Shown piece by piece: positions 1 through 6,183 of a DNA stretch of 11,336 bases (the stretch's first letter is position 1; each line of letters begins with the position of its first letter). The stretch lies in assembly GCA_964613075.1 (NCBI GenBank), contig CAZTFV010000039.1, positions 1-11,336 on the forward strand, given 5' to 3'. The notes below the pieces were generated by a model. The model saw only the letters and a list, made by a program, of their open reading frames with translations. It searched no databases and was not told the DNA's origin. Position numbers and translations under genes: made by a program. This stretch comes from CAYWEP01 sp964613075 (lineage in GTDB: Bacteria > Patescibacteriota > Microgenomatia > Levybacterales > UBA12049).

Positions 1-44
1 GCTACGGTGGATGTCGCCCTTTTGAAAAAATATAGGCGGATAAC

Positions 45-86
45 CCCTCCGAAGCCCTGTACCATCTGGTACGGGGCGAAGGGGGG
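45..86. repeat. Strong two-part hairpin, possible mobile-element end or palindromic repeat
   Basis: The sequence can fold into a long hairpin. The outer stem pairs 45-50 with 81-86 (one G-T wobble). A symmetric GAA/GAA internal loop follows (51-53 and 78-80). The inner 10-bp stem pairs 54-63 with 68-77 (one wobble) and closes on the loop ATCT. The GAA/GAA loop allows sheared G-A pairs, which suggests a structured RNA or single-stranded DNA fold. It lies just upstream of a second hairpin (99-116), a layout seen at right ends of IS200/IS605 elements and their guide RNAs, but no transposase gene is visible. The fold is read directly from the sequence; the element identity is a guess. Confidence 0.5.
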
Positions 87-98
87 TAATTTAAGGCA

Positions 99-129
99 CC
101 ACGGCTTTAGCCGTGGGGCTCCATTTTTT
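99..129 (+). terminator. Perfect hairpin followed by a T run
   Basis: An 8-bp perfect inverted repeat (CCACGGCT 99-106, AGCCGTGG 109-116) is followed after seven bases by six T (124-129). This fits a Rho-independent terminator for whatever lies left of the window, although the T run sits a little far from the stem. The same hairpin shape, with a TT at its centre, is also typical of IS200/IS605 ends, so it could serve as a transposon-end hairpin instead of, or as well as, a terminator. Confidence 0.5.
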
Positions 130-136
130 GCCGTCC

Positions 137-165
137 TGGACAGTCTTTTCAGATTCTGTTAAGAT
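137..165 (+). promoter_or_regulatory. Sigma70-type promoter of the glycosyltransferase gene
   Basis: TGGACA (137-142), a 17-bp spacer and TAAGAT (160-165) form a good housekeeping promoter, with TG at 157-158 adding an extended -10. The predicted transcript start is near 172, ten bases before the ATG at 182. This argues against the GTG at 113 and the ATG at 164 as starts. Confidence 0.6.
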
Positions 166-181
166 GAGACAGAATGTAGGT

Positions 182-910
182 ATGGGGAAAAAAGTTTTTG
201 TCGTGATGCCCGCGTACAATGCCGCAAAAACGCTCCGGAGTGTCTATCAGAAAATACCCAAAGGAATTGTCGATAAAGTGTTACTGATTGATGATGGGTC
301 CAAAGACGCCACTGTCTCTATTGCAAGAAAGCTTGGGATAGAGACGATCGTCCACGAAAAAAATCTTGGATATGGGGGAAATCAAAAAACGTGCTATGCA
401 TATGCCTTAAAGCAAGGAGCTTCGTTTGTAATTATGCTCCATCCGGATGGACAGTACGAGGGATCTGATTTGCCATCATTTGTGCATGCATTGAAAAGAG
501 GTGAAAGCGACCTTGTCTTAGGCTCGCGATTTTTAGGAAAATATCACGGGACACCGTTTTATAAATCCATTTCGATTCGCTTCATAACATTTCTTTTCAA
601 CCTCGTTTTGCAAACAAAGCTTACAGAGGCGAATACCGGATATAGAGGGTTCACGAGAAAGTTTTTAGAAACGGTTCCATTTCAGAAAAACGGTAACGGA
701 TATATTTTTGATCCACAAGTCATTATCCAAGCAGTGTATTTCGGATTTCGTATTAGCGAGGTATCTGTGACAAAAGATTATCTGAAAGAAGCAAGCTCGC
801 CGAATTTTTATCAGTCGGTAAGACATGGCATAGAGAATCTTCAACTACTGTTGCAGTATTTACTTCATATAGCTCATATTAAAAAAGCAAGCTTTTTGCT
901 GCAGCGTTAA
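182..910 (+). CDS. Family 2 glycosyltransferase (GT-A fold, dolichyl-phosphate mannose synthase-like)
   Basis: The 242-residue product opens with the typical GT2 strand VFVVMPAYNA (residues 5-14). It has the nucleotide-binding DDGS at 37-40, the conserved NLGYGGN (61-67), and the metal-binding region MLHPDGQY (85-92), where D89 stands for the usual DXD aspartate. A GSRFLG motif follows near residue 115. Enzymes of this family move a sugar from a nucleotide- or lipid-linked donor to a lipid carrier or glycan at the inner face of the membrane. Donor and acceptor cannot be read from sequence. I see no C-terminal membrane helices of the kind carried by longer relatives. The start at 182 is chosen because the promoter at 137-165 leaves the upstream in-frame GTG and ATG untranscribed or inside the promoter. 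The gene is monocistronic, and no other glycan genes are near. Confidence 0.85.
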   Translation: MGKKVFVVMPAYNAAKTLRSVYQKIPKGIVDKVLLIDDGSKDATVSIARKLGIETIVHEKNLGYGGNQKTCYAYALKQGASFVIMLHPDGQYEGSDLPSFVHALKRGESDLVLGSRFLGKYHGTPFYKSISIRFITFLFNLVLQTKLTEANTGYRGFTRKFLETVPFQKNGNGYIFDPQVIIQAVYFGFRISEVSVTKDYLKEASSPNFYQSVRHGIENLQLLLQYLLHIAHIKKASFLLQR

Positions 911-942
911 TTCATTGTTGTCGTATGAGGGTTTTACCGGAA

Positions 943-971
943 TTGTTAGGTAGATATCCTGAGGCTAAATT
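943..971 (+). promoter_or_regulatory. Likely promoter of the zinc-ribbon gene
   Basis: TTGTTA (943-948), a 17-bp spacer and TAAATT (966-971). The expected transcript start near 978 would give only about 8 nt of leader before the GTG at 986, matching other genes in this window. The -10 is not perfect. Confidence 0.45.
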
Positions 972-985
972 TATGGTAGAGTGTT

Positions 986-1318
986 GTGTTTGAATTTAGC
1001 AGCGAAAAAGAGTATAATAAATTTACCTTGCCAGTCATAACTCCACCAGTCGCTACTCCGAAATGCAGCAAATGTCAGAGTGATTTGATTCTCTTAAATA
1101 CTGAGACTATTTCTATTGAGCATCATCGTTTTCCCGTCATTGTAACCACTTACAGGTGCTCGAACAGTGAATGCCAAGAGGAAACTGATAAAAAGACAGC
1201 CGCTCGTCTTAAGAACATACGATATCAAGAATTAGCCAGACTACAAAGAGAAAAGACGCGACTTGAAGGTGTAAAATTAAAAAGGGAGCAAAATAGAAAA
1301 ACTGCAAAGGGCCTCTGA
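986..1318 (+). CDS. Small zinc-ribbon protein with basic coiled-coil tail, function unknown
   Basis: I do not recognise this 110-residue protein. Four cysteines sit as two pairs, C27-x2-C30 and C58-x4-C63, separated by 27 residues rich in beta-forming amino acids, as expected for one zinc ribbon. Residues 67-110 are strongly charged, rich in Lys, Arg and Glu, and probably form a long helix or coiled coil. It has no signal peptide or membrane segment, so it is likely cytoplasmic and may bind nucleic acid or another protein. The start is GTG: an in-frame TAG at 977-979 rules out any earlier start. Coding quality is supported by the cysteine pattern rather than by homology. It has its own promoter and is separated from ileS by 135 bp that contain the ileS promoter. 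Confidence 0.6.
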   Translation: MFEFSSEKEYNKFTLPVITPPVATPKCSKCQSDLILLNTETISIEHHRFPVIVTTYRCSNSECQEETDKKTAARLKNIRYQELARLQREKTRLEGVKLKREQNRKTAKGL

Positions 1319-1366
1319 TTTAGTATTAAGTATTACTTTATCTTAATGCTGTCAATACATCTTTGC

Positions 1367-1395
1367 TTGCTGATTGAGGCTGTATACGGTACAAT
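1367..1395 (+). promoter_or_regulatory. Promoter of ileS-rodA
   Basis: TTGCTG (1367-1372), a 17-bp spacer and TACAAT (1390-1395). The expected transcript start near 1402 leaves a leader of about 52 nt, the longest in the window. A purine run at 1428-1435 resembles a Shine-Dalgarno sequence but lies about 20 nt before the ATG, too far for normal use. Confidence 0.5.
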
Positions 1396-1453
1396 TACAG
1401 CATATGTTCACCCCGTATAAATTCTGCAGGGGGATCTCTTTTAACAAGACAAT

Positions 1454-4342
1454 ATGAATAGCGACAATAATTTATCCGCAGATACTAAGAAAGAATTCTA
1501 TACGGGGTTTAAGCCTGTTGATCCGAAAGTAAACTTTCCGGAGAAAGAAGGGGAAACTCTTAAGTACTGGAAAGAAAAAAAGATTTTTGAGAAGTCAGTC
1601 ACGAAGCGGCCGATTGACAAAACGTGGACGTTTCTGGATGGCCCGCCTTTTATTACCGGTATGCCGCATTACGGAACGCTTCTCTCAAGTCTCCCGAAAG
1701 ATCTGTTTCCCAGGTTCTGGACTATGAAAGGCTACCGTGTCAGACGTGTCTGGGGGTGGGATTGCCATGGTCTTCCCGCGGAGAATAAAGTCGAGACTAA
1801 ATTGGGACTGAAGAGCAAAAAAGAGATTGAGGAAAAAATCGGCGTCAAGAAATTCATTGACGAGTGTAAATTGTACGTCTCGGAAGTTTCATCCGAGTGG
1901 GAATGGTACATAGACCATATTGCCAGATGGGTAGACTTTAAGAACGCATATAAAACGATGGATCTGCCATACATGGAGACTGTGATGTGGGTTTTTAGAC
2001 AGATGTATGAGAAGGGACACATTTATAAAGGGCTGCGCGTATCTCTCTACTGTCCCCACTGTGCAACGCCTATTTCGAATTTTGAGGTAGCTATGGACGC
2101 GGATAACTACAAAGAAATCCAGGATGTTACGACAACATATAAATACCAGCTTATTGATGAAAAAGATACTTATATTCTGGCGTGGTCTACAACTCCCTGG
2201 AATAAAATCGTTACTCCCGCACTGGCAGTGAACCCGAAATTGCAGTACGTAAAAGTAAAGCCCCACTTTGCTGAAGCTTCGAGAGACAAGCAAGGTGATG
2301 AGAAATACATTCTCGCAAAAGCTGCAGTAAAAACATTGAAAGAACCTTATGAGATATTGGAAGAGTTTTCTGGAAAAGATCTGATCGAAAAGAAATTTAT
2401 CCCTCATTATGATTACTACACAATAGAGCCTGGTGAAAAAGCATTTGTCGTCATCGGTGGAGACTTCGTCAGCGCTGAAGAAGGAACGGGTGTTGTTACT
2501 ATTGCCGCTTATGGGCAAGAAGATCTTTTCGTCATGCAAAAAGAAAACATCCATATCGAAATGCATTTGGACGAGGAGGGAACAATAAAGCCCGACGTGC
2601 CGAAATTCGGCGGCATGTATTATTTGAAGGCAAACAAAGCGGTTGATGAAGATTTGGCCCAAAGAGGACTGATTTATAAAACAGAGACGTTGCCACATAA
2701 CGTGCCGCTTTGCTGGCGCTGTCATACACGCTTGTATTACGCTCCACAAGACGCGTGGTATGTGAATGTACAGGATCTCAAAGAGAGATTAAAAGCAACA
2801 AATGAAAAAATTCATTGGTTCCCAAAACATTTTAAATATGGCCGCTTTTTAAAAAGTCTTGAGAATGCACCGGACTGGAATATCTCGCGAAGTCGCTATT
2901 GGGGGTCACCTGTTCCAGTGTGGGAATGTGAATGTGGCGAACGATTCGTTCCTGGTTCAATACAGGAATTGGAGGAAGCATCTGGGCAAAAAATATCGGA
3001 TCTTCACAAACCAGATATTGATGAGGTTATGGTGACATGCCGAAAATGTGGCAAAAAAGTAAAAAGAGTACCAGAAGTGTTGGATAGTTGGATAGAAGCT
3101 GGATCTGCTTCGTTTGCAGAGCGACATTTTCCTTTTAATAAAGAAGCAAAACTTGAAGATTTTTTCCCGCCTGATTTTATTGCCGAATACACCGGTCAGA
3201 TCCGCGCATGGTTTTACGTACTGCATGTCATCGGTTGTGCGCTGTATGATTCACCGGCATTCAAAAACGTCCTGGTAGAAGGGGTTATTCTAGGAACTGA
3301 TAGCCGAAAGATGAGCAAAAATTATGGCAATTATCCTGATCCTAAAGAACTCTTGCAAAAATATGGCGGGGATGCGTTGCGACTTTATCTCATGGGAAGT
3401 CCTGTCATGCATGGAGAAGATATTATTATTTCTGAAGAACAGTACAGAAATCAGGTCAGAGGCATGATGCTCATCCTCTGGAATGCTTATAACTTCTTTG
3501 TAACGTATGCAAATGTAGATAAGTGGGACAGGATAAAGTTGAGCAATAAGAAATCAGATCACGTTTTGGACAAATGGATCTTATCACTGCTGAATTCATT
3601 GATTGAGCAGGTGACAGAAGGGTTGGAGAAGTACGATAGTGTAGTTGCGATAAATGTGATACAAAAATTCGTTGATGATTTTTCCAAGTGGTATATCAGA
3701 AGAAGTAGAGATAGGATTGGACCCAGCGCAACGGATGCGAAAGACAAACAAAATTTTTATAATACAAGTTATGAAGCCATGGTGACACTCTCTCAATTAC
3801 TTGCACCAATAACGCCATTTTTATCTGAGGAGATCTTTAGAAACTTAACAGATGAAGAGTCAGTGCATCTAACAGATTGGCCAAAAGCCGAAAAGCAATT
3901 AATAAATAAAAAATTAGAAGAAGAAATGCTGCATGCACGTAAAGCTGTAGAGATGGCTCATGCACAGCGAAAAGAATACCAAATAAAAGTGCGTCAACCA
4001 TTGGTTTCTTTGGCAACTGTAACACCAGTTCAATTATCAGAGTCCACAATATCTGTAGTCGCGGATGAAGTTAATGTTAAGAAAGTTACGAATAAAGTGG
4101 GACCTAGCACAACTGTAGATTTAGCTAGATATACTACTGAAGAACTGAAACAAGAGGGAAGAGCTCGAGACATCGTTAGACAGATTCAGGAAGAGAGGAA
4201 AAAACTCGGAACGAGAATCGATGAAAAAGTGCATGTAGTATTACCCGACTGGCCAAAGGAATTTGAAGAATACATAAAAAGAAATGCTTTAGTTGATTCG
4301 CTGAAAAAAGGTGACATGCTTCGCATCTCACAAAACAAATGA
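1454..4342 (+). CDS. ileS: Isoleucyl-tRNA synthetase, archaeal/eukaryotic-like class
   Basis: This cytoplasmic class I synthetase charges tRNA-Ile with isoleucine using ATP. The product is 962 residues. The signature regions are GPPFITGMPHYG (63-74), with PHYG in the HIGH position, and KMSKN (619-623) for KMSKS. The CP1 editing domain lies between them with STTPW, followed by GTGVVT (344-349). A zinc site is formed by C492/C494 and C529/C532. The anticodon-binding domain fills the last 300 or so residues. The PHYG form and sequence style match the class found in archaea, eukaryotes and some bacteria, including mupirocin-tolerant ones; tolerance here is untested. Two oddities: the editing-pocket His usually found at the end of GTGxVH is Thr349, and residues 270-280 are an extra palindrome-encoded insert. 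The gene overlaps rodA by 4 nt, so the two are probably co-transcribed and translationally coupled. Confidence 0.96.
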   Translation: MNSDNNLSADTKKEFYTGFKPVDPKVNFPEKEGETLKYWKEKKIFEKSVTKRPIDKTWTFLDGPPFITGMPHYGTLLSSLPKDLFPRFWTMKGYRVRRVWGWDCHGLPAENKVETKLGLKSKKEIEEKIGVKKFIDECKLYVSEVSSEWEWYIDHIARWVDFKNAYKTMDLPYMETVMWVFRQMYEKGHIYKGLRVSLYCPHCATPISNFEVAMDADNYKEIQDVTTTYKYQLIDEKDTYILAWSTTPWNKIVTPALAVNPKLQYVKVKPHFAEASRDKQGDEKYILAKAAVKTLKEPYEILEEFSGKDLIEKKFIPHYDYYTIEPGEKAFVVIGGDFVSAEEGTGVVTIAAYGQEDLFVMQKENIHIEMHLDEEGTIKPDVPKFGGMYYLKANKAVDEDLAQRGLIYKTETLPHNVPLCWRCHTRLYYAPQDAWYVNVQDLKERLKATNEKIHWFPKHFKYGRFLKSLENAPDWNISRSRYWGSPVPVWECECGERFVPGSIQELEEASGQKISDLHKPDIDEVMVTCRKCGKKVKRVPEVLDSWIEAGSASFAERHFPFNKEAKLEDFFPPDFIAEYTGQIRAWFYVLHVIGCALYDSPAFKNVLVEGVILGTDSRKMSKNYGNYPDPKELLQKYGGDALRLYLMGSPVMHGEDIIISEEQYRNQVRGMMLILWNAYNFFVTYANVDKWDRIKLSNKKSDHVLDKWILSLLNSLIEQVTEGLEKYDSVVAINVIQKFVDDFSKWYIRRSRDRIGPSATDAKDKQNFYNTSYEAMVTLSQLLAPITPFLSEEIFRNLTDEESVHLTDWPKAEKQLINKKLEEEMLHARKAVEMAHAQRKEYQIKVRQPLVSLATVTPVQLSESTISVVADEVNVKKVTNKVGPSTTVDLARYTTEELKQEGRARDIVRQIQEERKKLGTRIDEKVHVVLPDWPKEFEEYIKRNALVDSLKKGDMLRISQNK
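2261..2293. repeat. Palindromic in-frame insert within ileS
   Basis: About 33 nt encoding PHFAEASRDKQ interrupt the editing domain between the beta-strand YVKVK and the conserved (D/E)KYILA segment, which are normally close together. The insert has nested inverted repeats: TTGCT (2268-2272) with AGCAA (2289-2293), and the perfect palindrome GAAGCTTC (2273-2280). Read on the minus strand it resembles a GCTTGTC...CGAAGCTT...GCGAAG type repeat that I associate from memory with Patescibacteria contigs. The palindromes are seen directly; the insertion and repeat family are inferences. Confidence 0.5.
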
Positions 4343-5418
4343 GAAAATTCGGTCTGCTCATTGACTGGCGGCTTTTCCTTCCGGCCGTCATTCTCGTAAT
4401 ACTGGGACTCACGACATTGACGACGCTGAGTAGCAGTCTTTTTAAGAGTCAACTTATCACCTTTGCTGCGTCTGTTGTCGCGTATCTTATCTTTTCACAG
4501 GTCACACTTGATTCATTCAGGGGATTTTACTTTCCTTTATATTTACTTTCGCTTTTTCTTCTGATTGTTGTATTTCTTTTCGGGTTTGAGAGCCATGGTG
4601 CCGCGCGGTGGATTGTTATTTTGGGAGTGAGTCTGCAATTCTCCGAGCTTCTTAAGCCTTTTTTGCTGGTTTCGCTTTCAGCCTATCTTTCATCAGTAAG
4701 TAATAGTTCGTTTCGGTCGTTTGCCTCTATTTTGCTTTTCTTGCTTCCGGCGCTGTTTCTTATTTATAAGCAGCCTGATCTTGGTAATGCGATTATTTAT
4801 GCATTTACCGCAATCTCTACCATGGTGTTATTCGGATTTCCGTTTTTGTGGTTTGGCGTGACGCTTTGCGCGCTTTTGGCGATTTCGCCTCTTTTTTGGG
4901 GTATACTTCATGATTATCAGAGGCAACGGATACTTACTTTTCTTCACCCAACGAGCGACCCTTTGGGAACTTCTTACAATGCTATCCAAGCGGTTATTGC
5001 CGTCGGCTCGGGAATGTTTTTTGGGAAAGGTCTCGGACAGGCGACACAATCAGGATTGAGGTTTTTACCGGAGCGGCATACTGATTTTATGTTCGCTACA
5101 TTTACCGAGAGCTTTGGATTCTTTGGAGGGATGCTTGTTTTTATTTGCTTCGGTCTGCTGTGTTATCGTATATATACGATTTTTTCCCGTACCGATGATG
5201 CATTCAGCAAGATCTTTTCGGCCGGAGCATTGATCCTGCTTCTTATGCATTTTTTCTTTAATGTGGGCATGAATATCGGCGTTGTACCCGTTGTCGGCGT
5301 TACGCTGCCTTTTTTGTCATACGGCGGAAATTCTCTTCTATCATTTTTTATATTATTGGGGATGCTCACCTCTATCAGCCACTCACTCAAAGGTAAGCGC
5401 GTATTGGAAATACGCTAG
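4339..5418 (+). CDS. rodA: SEDS peptidoglycan glycosyltransferase, RodA-like
   Basis: SEDS proteins polymerise lipid II into glycan strands, RodA working with a class B penicillin-binding protein during side-wall growth. The 359-residue product is almost entirely hydrophobic and has room for about ten membrane helices. Family motifs are present in order: an N-terminal DWRLFL helix start, GAARWI, QFSELLKP, QPDLGNA, FLPERHTDFMFA with catalytic Asp at residue 249, and GVTLPFLSYGGNSLL near the C-terminus. The DW start and overall length favour RodA over FtsW, but the two are hard to separate by eye. No PBP2, mreB or mreC gene lies in the window. ATG overlaps the ileS stop as ATGA, so translation is probably coupled to ileS; no Shine-Dalgarno is seen. 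The rplU promoter begins inside its last codons. Confidence 0.9.
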   Translation: MRKFGLLIDWRLFLPAVILVILGLTTLTTLSSSLFKSQLITFAASVVAYLIFSQVTLDSFRGFYFPLYLLSLFLLIVVFLFGFESHGAARWIVILGVSLQFSELLKPFLLVSLSAYLSSVSNSSFRSFASILLFLLPALFLIYKQPDLGNAIIYAFTAISTMVLFGFPFLWFGVTLCALLAISPLFWGILHDYQRQRILTFLHPTSDPLGTSYNAIQAVIAVGSGMFFGKGLGQATQSGLRFLPERHTDFMFATFTESFGFFGGMLVFICFGLLCYRIYTIFSRTDDAFSKIFSAGALILLLMHFFFNVGMNIGVVPVVGVTLPFLSYGGNSLLSFFILLGMLTSISHSLKGKRVLEIR

Positions 5419-5432
5419 TTTTTTGGTATAAT
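5404..5432 (+). promoter_or_regulatory. Promoter of rplU inside the 3' end of rodA
   Basis: TTGGAA (5404-5409), a 17-bp spacer and a perfect TATAAT (5427-5432), with TG at 5424-5425 giving an extended -10. The expected transcript start near 5439 leaves a leader of about 16 nt before the ATG at 5455. The -35 box lies in the last rodA codons, so the ribosomal genes can be transcribed independently of ileS-rodA. Confidence 0.7.
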
Positions 5433-5454
5433 TAACCTCAACTTGATCCTCTCT

Positions 5455-5856
5455 ATGAAATACGCAGTTATTAAAACAGGCGGCAAGCAGTATCGAGTCT
5501 CAGAAGGAGATGTTATCAGTGTTGAGCGACTCGTAAATGATGGTAAGAAGGATATTGTCTTCGCTGATGTTCTTCTGTATCACGCAGACGGAGACATTAA
5601 GGTCGGTACGCCATTCGTCAGCGGTATTATGGTTAAGGGTACAATCGTTGAGGAGAAAAAGGGTGAGAAGATCCGCGTTGCCAAATATAAGGCGAAAGTA
5701 CGATACAGACGAGCTATGGGTCACCGACAACTTCTCAGCCTGGTAAAGATAGACTCAATTTTAGCTGATACGAAGCGGGTAGAAAAAAAGACGGCGCGAG
5801 CTGCATCGGAGAAAGAATCGAGCAGGAAACCTCGAGCGAGAAAAGTAGCTATTTAG
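5455..5856 (+). CDS. rplU: 50S ribosomal protein L21
   Basis: L21 binds 23S rRNA in the large subunit. The N-terminus MKYAVIKTGGKQYRVSEGD is diagnostic, and the RNA-binding loop KYKAKVRYRRAMGHRQ (about residues 75-90) matches the family. The start at 5455 is chosen because the family begins at this Met; an in-frame TTG at 5443 is close to the expected transcript start and is unlikely. The product is 133 residues, roughly 30 longer than a typical L21. The excess is a Lys/Arg/Ala-rich, probably disordered tail from about residue 105. No Shine-Dalgarno is visible. rpmA follows after 75 bp, the usual rplU-rpmA order, but with its own promoter. Confidence 0.97.
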   Translation: MKYAVIKTGGKQYRVSEGDVISVERLVNDGKKDIVFADVLLYHADGDIKVGTPFVSGIMVKGTIVEEKKGEKIRVAKYKAKVRYRRAMGHRQLLSLVKIDSILADTKRVEKKTARAASEKESSRKPRARKVAI

Positions 5857-5879
5857 GGGTTTGTTCTGAAGATCTGGGC

Positions 5880-5908
5880 TTGACATCTGTGAAAAGTTAG
5901 CGTAAGAT
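5880..5908 (+). promoter_or_regulatory. Promoter of rpmA-parB
   Basis: A consensus TTGACA (5880-5885), a 17-bp spacer and TAAGAT (5903-5908) make this one of the best promoters in the window. The expected transcript start is near 5915, leaving about 17 nt before the rpmA ATG. The region is overlapped by an inverted repeat (5888-5924). Confidence 0.75.
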
Positions 5909-5924
5909 AAAGAAAATTTTCACA
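5888..5924. promoter_or_regulatory. Inverted repeat flanking the rpmA -10 box, candidate operator
   Basis: TGTGAAAA (5888-5895) and TTTTCACA (5917-5924) are perfect 8-bp inverted arms separated by 21 bp. The left arm is in the promoter spacer and the right arm is at the expected transcript start, with centres 29 bp apart (close to three DNA turns). Because the left arm lies upstream of the start, it cannot form an RNA hairpin in the rpmA transcript; a DNA operator is more likely. Transcripts reading through from rplU could fold it. Confidence 0.4.
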
Positions 5925-5931
5925 CCTATTT

Positions 5932-6183
5932 ATGGCACATACAAAAGCACAAGGTTCGGTAAAAGGAAACAGAGATTCGATAGCAAAGCGTCTAGGCGTA
6001 AAGTTATTCGGCGGTCAAAAAGCTATTCCGGGCAATATTCTAGTCCGACAAAAAGGGACTAAATTTTTTGCAGGCAATGATGTTTCGATGGGAAAAGACT
6101 ATACGCTGTATGCTCTAAAAGAGGGCACTGTGCAATTCAGAAATCTTCGGGGTAGAAAATACGTCGATATTTTACATGGATAA
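5932..6183 (+). CDS. rpmA: 50S ribosomal protein L27
   Basis: L27 sits next to the peptidyl-transferase centre, its N-terminal tail reaching towards the tRNA ends. The 83-residue product shows the family N-terminus MAHTKAQGSVKGNRDS, then RLGVKLFGGQ, the highly conserved GNILVRQKGTKF (about 34-45) and GKDYTLYALKEG. There is no N-terminal extension that would need the Prp protease found in Firmicutes, so the mature tail is made directly. It has its own strong promoter. The stop codon lies 8 nt inside the parB reading frame, so the ribosomal protein and parB are probably translationally coupled. Confidence 0.97.
   Translation: MAHTKAQGSVKGNRDSIAKRLGVKLFGGQKAIPGNILVRQKGTKFFAGNDVSMGKDYTLYALKEGTVQFRNLRGRKYVDILHG

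Noticed and set aside
3..35. C-terminal tail of a tnpB-like transposase (short frame ending YGGCRPFEKI)
   Set aside because: Only ten residues before a stop and no diagnostic motif; too short to call without sequence to the left.
113..181. Longer start (GTG at 113 or ATG at 164) for the glycosyltransferase
   Set aside because: The GTG lies in the hairpin at 99-116 and the ATG at 164 overlaps the -10 box. The added residues do not resemble the family, which begins at MGKKVFVVMPAYN.
882..897. AAAAAGC-AA-GCTTTTT hairpin as a terminator of the glycosyltransferase gene
   Set aside because: It is AT-rich, lies inside the last coding codons and has no separate T run after it.
1411..1433. CCCC...GGGG pairing in the ileS leader as a T-box or attenuator
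   Set aside because: A 4-bp stem with a 14-nt loop, no specifier loop or antiterminator motif, and a leader of only about 52 nt.
1889..2749. 286-codon open frame antisense to ileS
   Set aside because: It is a shadow of the ileS frame: Cys/Phe/Ile-rich, with no recognisable domain and no promoter, while ileS is clearly real.
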